Source: Blastobasis lacticolella
Lineage: Eukaryota > Arthropoda > Insecta > Lepidoptera > Blastobasidae
NCBI GenBank assembly: GCA_905147135.1
Contig: LR990053.1
Location: forward strand, 6,708,501-6,772,500
DNA: 64,000 bases
Reading direction: 5' to 3'
In this document: piece by piece, positions 57,210-64,000 of the stretch
How positions within the stretch are numbered: the stretch's first letter is position 1
Layout of the letters: the number at the start of each line of letters is the position of its first letter
Translations under genes and position numbers: made by a program
The notes under the pieces: model-generated
Seen by the model: only the letters and a program-made list of their open reading frames with translations
What the model was told of the DNA's origin: nothing
The model's database searches: none

Positions 57210-57610
57210 GTTGTAACACTACAGCAGCATCACACGGCTGCGGCAACAATGACTTTCACGACACACTTCTACCAGAAATTAGCATAGAGATAGGTGCGCG
57301 TGCGACGCACAATCAATAGGGCCATGGCCGCCCGCAGGATGCCGCGGGCGACCTCGCTCGCTTCCGCCGCCATCGCTTGCGCAATGTAGTCGACCCCTCG
57401 GAACGCTTTTTTAATATTATTGGTGTGCGTTTTATTAGGGGTGCGTGCGGCTCAGAGTCTGTGGGCTGACTGAGAGGATGTTGCGTCGCGAGGTGTGCGT
57501 GGCTGAAGCCGCTCAGCTGAACTAATGAGGTGATCGGGTTCAAAGGACGCCCGCCGAGACCGCCACTTAGTCCGATACGAATAGGAGAACGGCCCGTCTA
57601 TCTGACATCA
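57210..57610 (-). promoter_or_regulatory. GC-rich 5' UTR / promoter-like region
   Basis: CpG-rich sequence (GCGACGCAACATCC, GCCGCGGGCGACC and similar) continues 400 bp upstream of the exon. On the minus strand CTCAGTCAGCCC (around 57466-57475) matches the arthropod initiator TCAGT. There is no clear TATA box. Overlapping 76-89-codon frames on both strands are probably UTR-derived. Confidence 0.4.
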
Positions 57611-58689
57611 CAGGAAAGCCGCGCCGACTAAAAAGTACGGCCATGTTCTAAGAAGGGCCACGGGCTATTTTGTACGAGCATTTACATCAGTCCCCATTAA
57701 GAGATGAAAAGGAAACTTTGTTAGCGAAGGCACGAATGTTTATTAAATTCTATTTAGGCAAATAAAGAATGTTATTTAGATACTTGTTTTCGTTTGCCGA
57801 TCTTTATTTCTTCCGACTTTTTAAATAGAATATCACATTCTTTATTGAAATAGGTACAACAACGAATAAATAGAACAAGTAATTAATTAGTAAACATCGC
57901 GCAATATTAATAAATACATCAACGGTAAACTCGAGACATCCTTCTTTTTATTATACTTACATAGAAAGTCCCGTTACTAATTTGATACAATCCCAGCAGC
58001 GGATATATAATGTAAGTACGATAATTTTAAATCCTTTTATAATTTTCTCTTTGAGTAAGCATGAGATTATAAAATAGATACGATTTATGTACTACAAATT
58101 AGATTGAAAGTCAGATTAGCTGCTATATAGCTGTATTCGTAGGTTTTATTAGAATCTCTTTTCGAATAAGATTTTCTTTTTATCTGTATTGAAAACATGA
58201 CCAAGTATAACAATCTTCTAAATAATTTTGTACAGTCGCGCTCATAATACGCGATGTTAGCTCATTTTATACGGCGGTGAGTGGGTTGATGTACTGCCTT
58301 CTGTACCTACTTCATTCTGTACTACTTTTACTGGAGATACAATGTTTAAGTTACTAACTTTTGCCCGCCTCTCCATTGTCTTAAAATTCGGTTATTACTG
58401 GAGATACAATAATTAGACTATATACTTCCCCAAGTTCGCGATTTCGAGGATACTTTATCTCCTTTCTATAGAAGTCTAGGGTATATATAGAAAAGAGGTA
58501 AAACCCTGCCAAGGTTTCCAGGGTTTTAACAAAATTTTATGAACACGAAATAGCAATAAATAGAGTTTAATTGTGGCAGGTATTTAAAAATTTCTGAAAC
58601 AAAGCCTTTTAATATTAAATAATATGAGCATATGAGCATATTTATAGTATACTAATGAGCAATTAGATATAAATTAAGGTGTTGGACTG
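57611..58689. other. AT-rich stretch, nothing recognised
   Basis: No exon or named repeat. CTGGAGATACAAT is present twice, near 58331 and 58398. Confidence 0.4.
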
Positions 58690-58800
58690 TAGGGTAGGTC
58701 TCTGTCAAGCCTGAGGAATCCTCATGGATGAGTACCGCCCTATCTAATTCTGCCACTTAAAGCAGCAACGCTTGCATTGTTTTGCATTGCCAGCGCAATT
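58690..58800 (+). repeat. Dispersed repeat fragment (GAGTACCGCCC..TTCTGCC type)
   Basis: CTCATGGATGAGTACCGCCC, TATCTAATTCTGCCACTTAA and AGCAGCAACGCTTG resemble a lepidopteran interspersed repeat with the core ACCGCCCTGCCTATTTCTGCC.GAAGCAGTAATGCGTTTC. The identification rests on recall of that core and is only moderate. Confidence 0.4.
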
Positions 58801-60404
58801 ACAGCGGACATGTCCATCTTAATCCTCATAGTGACAACGCACATTGCATGCTTTAATTTTCGCCTATAGACTAGATAAGCCTACGAGTACGAGATAACCC
58901 CTATATTTTCAAATATTGGAATCCAATTTTCAAGGATTTCTAAACTATTTATTCCTTATAAGCCAAACGCCTGTAAGCCGAGCGAATTCTCTGAGAGTGC
59001 TAACCCCGGTCTCCCCAAGCCCCTAATGCCCATACAATGGTAGCGCAGTAACAGCGTTGCGTAGTTTCACAGCAGTGTATCACACAGAGCACATTCTAGC
59101 CCAGCGGGGGGCAACTGCCACTGTTTGTACGTAGATGCATTTGTCTTGTTTGAAATCGCAATATACGTGGATATATTTACATATAGAATATGTTTATCGG
59201 CTTTTCGTTCGGGACTATGGTATTTAGAGGAGTGTAAGGCTTAAAAGCAGGACAGACTTTGTACATATTGTTGTAAAGTTTCAATCATTTTCGTGTGTTA
59301 GTTGATGACTTAACGAGATGCAATATAAATTAAAAAACCAGGTTATCATTAAAGAGCTTGAAGTAGAACACGCCTTCAGTACAAGAAAATAAATGAAACG
59401 TAATATTTATAATTTTAAAATAAAGTTAAATGACAAAAAGGTACCTTAAAACAAGTAAAATGGCAAAAGAACATTTAATGCATTTGTACAATGACGTCAC
59501 AGTTCAAAGACTCATACAAATTTCATAGATGAGATCCGTTTTGACAGATAATAATGAGTTGCTGACATTTAGTTAACTCGCGGATTACAGGTTTGTGTTC
59601 TTATGTATTTTATTTATATCGAATATCTACTCCTAAAATATGTGTATGTATGTACAGACGAGGCAAATGGAGTAATTATTTTTTTAAAAGAGAACGCTCC
59701 GTTACGTATCGTAATTTTTTGCATGACGAACCATGGCAGATTCGCGTTTACGTCTGCTGTTAAAGAGTTGAACATCATCTGTACTTGAAATGACGAGTTA
59801 CGACCTATGCTAATGTCTATTATATATTTTTGTGAATTACAAAGAATCTAAACATTTTAGAAAAAAAATCCTCTATCAGAATTTTAGTTTTAATTATACG
59901 AATACAAGATAAAGGTTCCAAGATACATAGACTGTAATTTCACGTTTCTAATTCATACACCTAGTTCAGAGTATGTATTGAAAAACCTTTAAAAAAAGAA
60001 ACGATCTCGCCATAATCCCCGCGAATGCGCCGTTGCAGCAACGGCTAACAAAGCAACATATTTTAAAAGTTTGTTTCGGGTTTCTTTCCGTGTACCTTTG
60101 TTTACGAGTAGCCTTATCAGCTATCGCTTTAAAACTTTAGACTTTAAAACATTATGTTAACGGGTAGCAAGTTGCGTACTCGAGATTACGACACGCTCTA
60201 AGTGTAAGAACTTCTGTTCTTTTTCGCCAAGCGTACTGCAAATTCGAGGTCAACTTTCTTCCAACATCGCAATTTCTTATCAGAATGACGACGTTAAACA
60301 AAATTGCTATTCGCATTTTAATTAGACAATACATATTCATCACAATCATAAATTCAATGTATGTAGGAAGCTGTAAGAAAATTTGTCTTGCGGTCACGGC
60401 CGTC
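58801..60404. other. Stretch without recognised genes
   Basis: AT-rich; a 61-codon plus frame at 59603-59788 has no support. Nothing else recognised. Confidence 0.4.
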
Positions 60405-60545
60405 ATTACTAGGGTTCCGTACCCGAAGGGTAAAAAAAGGAACCCTATTACTAAACCTCCGCTGGCTGTATGTCCGTCAGTCTGTCTGTCTGGCTCAGGC
60501 TTGTACAACAAAATATTGACATTTTCATGCCGATAATCAAAATTT
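60405..60545 (+). repeat. Dispersed repeat (AGGGTTCCGTACCCGAAGGG type)
   Basis: CTAGGGTTCCGTACCCGAAG, GGTAAAAAAAGGAACCCTAT, TACTAAACCTCCGCTGGCTG and TGTCCGTCAGTCTGTCTGTC form a well-known lepidopteran interspersed repeat. Overlapping ORFs that read DRQTDG on the minus strand are artefacts of it. Confidence 0.75.
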
Positions 60546-60687
60546 AATACCGATCGACTCGAAGCAGAAAAATAGGACTCCGGAAATGTTCACGGAACAT
60601 ATGTGTTAATAAATGTTGAAAATTAAGGAATCTAAAATAGTTTTTTTATTATTATTATTTCTCTATCGTAATAATGGCAACACATAC

Positions 60688-61010
60688 TAATCATCTTGGC
60701 CTTTATGTCCCGGTTGAGATCACGAGAACGAGGGCCCGGGGTCCGCTTTGACCATGATCCGGAATTTGGCGATCTGGTAATTACAGTAAAGCGACTACTA
60801 TCTGACCTCCGTGACCTGCTACATATCTAAATATAGATTGGATCATGGTTACAAATTCAGTTGCCTGAATTTGAAGGTTTCATCACGATGTTTTCCCTCA
60901 CCGTAACAACGTCGGTTAGAATTCAACTAATGTACATATCTCAGAAAAGAGCCATTGGTACCTCTCGCTTACGAGTTGGATACTCAACCGCCCGACTACA
61001 GACGCTCTAC
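60688..61010 (-). mobile_element. SINE family 1 with a 19 bp target-site duplication
   Basis: TAATAATGGCAACACATAC is present exactly at 60669-60687 and again at 61011-61029, flanking the element. Inside, on the plus strand: CATCTTGGCCTTTATGTCCC, ACGAGGGCCCGGGGTCCGCT, TTGACCATGATCCGGAATTT, CGACTACTATCTGACCTCCG, TTCATCACGATGTTTTCCCT, TGTACATATCTCAGAAAAGA, GCCATTGGTACCTCTCGCTT. The tRNA head (minus strand) starts at the 61.0 kb end and is partly deleted around the B box. Confidence 0.92.
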
Positions 61011-61029
61011 TAATAATGGCAACACATAC

Positions 61030-61570
61030 AAACACGAAAATTGATGCATTTATAATGCTACAGTTTAATTATAAAAACAACTACTAAAAACTGCCGGCTA
61101 AGCGTAAGTCGGATTCGCGATACAAGGCTTCGAATTTATAAAATTTTACGAATTACATGTTAGTCTCCGATCAAACTCTTGTTATTGGTAATCGTACGCA
61201 ACCCAAGAGCAATGCGAGACCTCGCAATCATGACCGGTTTTTATTTACTCAGTTTTCTGTACAATTCAATAGTTTGACAACTGTTTGATATTTGGACATT
61301 TCTTAATAGTCAACATCAATCAAAAGTAATAATGGGCCAATGAGGAAATAATTTTTTTTTAAGAGGAACGGGCACGATTTGAGAGTGCCTAGGTCATTTC
61401 CCCAAACACGTTTGTTCCGTATAGCAATTCCTAGTCGCAATTTTCCCCACTAACGTTGGCTTTCGTTCATGTATTTCACCATGACACCTTTTTATAACAT
61501 AAATAGCCGACGGATATGGCTAAAAATTACTAACATAAGCACTAAACTAAAACATACTACAATTCCTTAG
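61030..61570. other. Stretch without recognised features
   Basis: AT-rich, no exon or named repeat. Confidence 0.4.
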
Positions 61571-61768
61571 CATCATCACTACATAGTATAAAACAAAGTC
61601 GCTTTCTCTGTCCCTATGTCCCTTTGTATGCTTCAATCTTTGAAACTACGCAACGGATTTTGATGCGGTTTTTTTTAATAGATAGAGTGATTCAAGAGGA
61701 AGGTTTATAAGCAAGAAAAAGGGGTAGTAGGTGTACGCGAACGAAGTCGCGCCGGGTCCACTAGTAGT
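61571..61768 (+). repeat. GAAGTCGCGCCGG-type repeat, plus copy
   Basis: CATCATCACTACATAGTATA then AAACAAAGTCGC, TTTGAAACTACGCAACGGAT, TTTGATGCGGTTTTTTTTAA, GAGTGATTCAAGAGGAAGGT, GTAGGTGTACGCGAACGAAG and TCGCGCCGGGTCCACTAGTA. This is the cleanest copy of the family here. Confidence 0.85.
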
Positions 61769-62987
61769 ACATAAATGGCGAATTGGCTGTCAATCGGCAC
61801 GCTCATGTCCTGTCATCGTCATAGAAATGATAAACACGGTGCTAGTCCTCCTTACGATGTAAGCTAACATAAGGAAGGGAGGAAAATAATGTTCATAGCT
61901 CCACCGATGGAACCTCGACGGTGGATCCTAGTGAAATGAGGAGAAAATTCTATCACTCGATAAATAGACATAACATTAATTCTCAATGTCAATACGATCG
62001 GTCACTGGGTGATAAGAGATTGGCACCCAGCTGCGTAGGCACTTACAGATCTGATGTACCAATTAGATTACAGAGTTATTGGTCTATGACGACGGTACGT
62101 AAAGAGACGCTACGATAAAATGACGTCAACATTCGATCAATGATATTTTTATTCAATTTGGGTTTATACGAAACACTCATCAATGAGCATACAATTTTAG
62201 ATATGGATTGGAAAGTAAGATAATATATAAGTATAGCTGGCTAGTCGAGTCAACCAGTCACTTGACTTGAAATTTTCTTGTTGAACACCATTACAAATTA
62301 GATCATAGGTATATTAATATTTTAGATGTTTTAACTAGTAAAATCAACTTCGCATTTTTAATTAAACAGCTTTTTAGTAGCAGTATATTGACGCTCTCAG
62401 TATGAAATATAAAGTAAAATAACATTTACAAATGCCGCGACCGAAATTTCGGTCTTAACATTTTTACGGCAGCCCTAAATGTTTAGACCTTTCCTAGATT
62501 GGATACAAAGTTTTGTAAAAGTTATTTGTTTCTTTTGTATTGTCGTTTTCTTTTGGATTATGAAGAAACCAATTACGTTTTAGTATCAACGGATACATAT
62601 TTCACTGAAAATCACAATTGAAATCTCAATACATGGTGAGTAGGTGTAATAATTGCCGGACTTACCTTCATCGACGAGGCAATAACAGTATCTAGTTCAA
62701 TATTAATTCTCCATTCTGCAGTTCTTAACAAATTAAACACAAAATCACAAAATTAATTTAAAATGTAAATATATGATGAAAGCAGATTTTGACCGTAATA
62801 GTCATTTTATTAAAATCATATAACATATTAAATAAAATATAATTTGTACGATAAATAAAAGTATTTTTGAAACAAATTAAAAACTCAGAAGAGAGAACAC
62901 ATCAAAGTAAACTTTAAAAAACCATTTAAACATAATAATTGAATTCTTATATGTCTGCTTTCAGCATAGTAATAAAAATAGACTCAC
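61769..62987 (-). other. Probable intron, with a candidate alternative exon at 62660-62731
   Basis: If the gene at 62988-63956 continues leftwards, this is intron. On the minus strand GCCTCGTCGATGAAG|GTAAGT has its donor at about 62665. It is preceded by an open frame reading TAEWRINIELDTVIASSMK and by possible acceptors (GAACTGCAG and GTTAAG). The phase does not fit a direct join from the 62988 exon without running into an early stop, so its use is unclear. Confidence 0.25.
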
Positions 62988-63331
62988 ATTCAGCTGCATC
63001 ACGATCTTGTTGTATGCTCGGTGCCACCTCTGCTTCGCTGTCAACTTCGGCTGCTCGGGCTGGAAGACGAGTGGCTCCTGGTCTGCTCTCTCTCCTTCCT
63101 GGAACTCCCCGTCCTGGTATTGCTCATCGTTCTCTTGAAACTGCTCATCTCCCTCAAATTTCTCTTCTTCTTGGAATACCTCGTTTTGGTCGTAAGTTTG
63201 GTCATCTTGGTATTCCGTTCCGTGCTCATCGTAGGCTTCGTCCTGATTGAATTGGTCGTGTTCTTCAGGGACCTCGTGGTAAGTTGTCCGGTCAACTTGA
63301 AACGTCACTTTAGATTTCTCCGCCGCCGTCT
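62988..63331 (-). CDS. Internal exon of an unidentified gene: acidic segment with basic Trp-containing end
   Basis: The exon is bounded by TATTTTACAG| at 63332 and AAT|GTGAGT at 62987, 344 nt, entering in phase 1 and leaving in phase 0. It encodes ETAAEKSKVTFQVDRTTYHE, then about 65 residues dominated by E, D, Q, Y and F (for example YDEHGTEYQDDQTYDQNEVF), then QPEQPKLTAKQRWHRAYNKI and VMQLN. The acidic part is presumably disordered; the LTAKQRWHRAYNKIVMQLN end looks conserved and helical. The protein family is not recognised. The long plus-strand frames opposite are shadows of the same repetitive GA-rich composition. Confidence 0.65.
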
Positions 63332-63938
63332 CTGTAAAATATGCTGCAATTCCATTTTTTTGTAATGAGTCACGATGAAATGAATTAGCCAATCAGATAA
63401 ACGTAAATAATAGTAGAACAAGCCTTGCAACTATTGTTATGTGAAAGTGGACAGTGAAGTAAAAATATACATATATTTTAAATATTGTGATAATCTGCGT
63501 CGAATTGCTATTAGCGTTATGTAGGTAATTTATAATGAAATCATAAAAGATAATAATTTAGAATATATGGTACTATTACGAGTGTATTTAAAAATAATAA
63601 TGAAAAAAATTATAAGTAAGGTTGTGAAAACTACTTGTCTAGCCGAGTTATAGTGTCGAGAGGAACTTTAACAAAGTTTATCAAAACCATTTACAATTTA
63701 ACGCATTATTTCGAACAATAACATAAACATTAGGTTCAAAGTCGGTTAGGTTTGTGTTGTGACAAAATATCAAAAAACCTAGTGGAGCAAGGCCCCGTCA
63801 ACTCGGGCCATTTACGAATTGCGTTAGAATGTACAAGTAACAAAGACAGAACTGCATATTTATGAAGTATCGACTTAAAAACAAACCAAGTTGAATTTTC
63901 ACAATCTTACGGTGGTTCGGAATATTAAATGAACTAAC
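63332..63938 (-). other. Intron between microexon and acidic exon
   Basis: AT-rich with no features, bounded by GTTAGT at 63938 (minus-strand donor) and TTTTACAG at 63332 (acceptor). Confidence 0.4.
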
Positions 63939-63956
63939 CATCTTGTGTCGTCGGCA
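63939..63956 (-). CDS. Candidate 18 bp microexon upstream of the acidic exon
   Basis: On the minus strand CACTTACAG|TGCCGACGACACAAGATG|GTTAGT. It is phase 1 at both ends, so it adds exactly six residues. With the next exon it reads PTTQD and then Glu-Thr-Ala-Ala-Glu, with no frame break. Compatible phase plus both splice sites make it plausible. It is too short for coding statistics. Confidence 0.4.
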
Positions 63957-64000
63957 CTGTAAGTGAATCCTCTTGTTGATGAAAAGAGGTTTGTGAAAGC

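Noticed and set aside
56782..57216. 144-codon plus-strand ORF (starts MRTSAEQGWYFNSL)
   Set aside because: It is the complement of the minus-strand exon, which has a good donor site and sensible low-complexity composition. GC-rich DNA leaves the opposite strand open.
60152..60511. 119-codon minus-strand ORF with DRQTDG
   Set aside because: The DRQTDG part comes from the AGGGTTCCGTACCC dispersed repeat; the rest is AT-driven and has no motif.
63021..63365. 114-codon plus-strand ORF rich in Leu/Val
   Set aside because: A shadow of the Glu/Asp/Gln-rich minus-strand exon; reverse complements of GAA/GAG/CAA codons give Leu/Phe/Ser-rich frames.
1..64000. Prokaryotic systems (operons, CRISPR arrays, phage) anywhere in the window
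   Set aside because: Spliced genes, AATAAA signals, SINEs and LINE tails show a eukaryotic (lepidopteran) genome. No regularly spaced repeat arrays or ribosome-binding-site-led gene runs exist.

Overview
This window looks like nuclear DNA of a moth or butterfly (Lepidoptera). It is AT-rich, has very little coding sequence and carries many short, decayed repeats. The repeat types point to Lepidoptera: two tRNA-headed SINE families, tails and C-terminal scraps of non-LTR retrotransposons ending in (GATGAT)n-like or poly(A) tracts, and many palindromic MITE-like elements. There is no bacterial-type gene organisation, no CRISPR array and no rRNA. None of the tRNA-like stretches is a convincing stand-alone tRNA gene. 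Species cannot be named from the sequence alone.

From 1 to about 47.8 kb I find no convincing host coding exon. This part is intergenic or intronic DNA filled with repeat remnants. It holds ten copies (counted over the whole window) of a SINE with a GTGGCCGAGTGG-type tRNA head (eight on the minus strand), two copies of a second SINE with a Gly-tRNA-like head, and seven copies of a ~190 bp repeat bounded by CAAAGTCGC and GCGAACGAAGTCGCGCCGG. It also holds degenerate LINE fragments (C-terminal ends near 6.1, 7.0, 13.3, 15.6, 20.5, 28.4 and 46.9 kb, and a reverse-transcriptase scrap near 16.1 kb), several palindromic elements (5.0, 12.7-13.0, 13.6-14.1, 32.4 and 34.5 kb), a small MITE family (7.6, 9.1 and 39.6 kb), and a homeodomain-site-rich non-repetitive stretch at 37.9-38.6 kb that could be regulatory.

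The best gene is on the plus strand at 47.9-54.1 kb. Five exons join in frame into a protein of about 247 residues with an N-terminal signal peptide, six cysteines after the signal peptide and three N-glycosylation sequons, followed by a poly(A) signal. I do not recognise the family; it is probably a small secreted, mainly helical glycoprotein. Its intron 1 holds a miRNA-like hairpin, its intron 2 a SINE ending about 30 bp before exon 3, and its intron 3 an unexplained 179-codon antisense ORF.

On the minus strand, a GC-rich CpG-type region at 56.8-57.6 kb contains a 145-codon exon, probably a first coding exon, with a basic N-terminus, a Ser/Gly-rich middle and a Pro/Ala-rich stretch, ending at a good splice donor. 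At 63.0-64.0 kb the same strand carries a 344 bp exon encoding a very acidic Glu/Asp/Gln-rich segment with a basic, Trp-containing end, plus an 18 bp upstream microexon in compatible phase. These minus-strand exons belong to one or two larger genes that run out of view. The secreted-protein gene may be nested in an intron of one of them.
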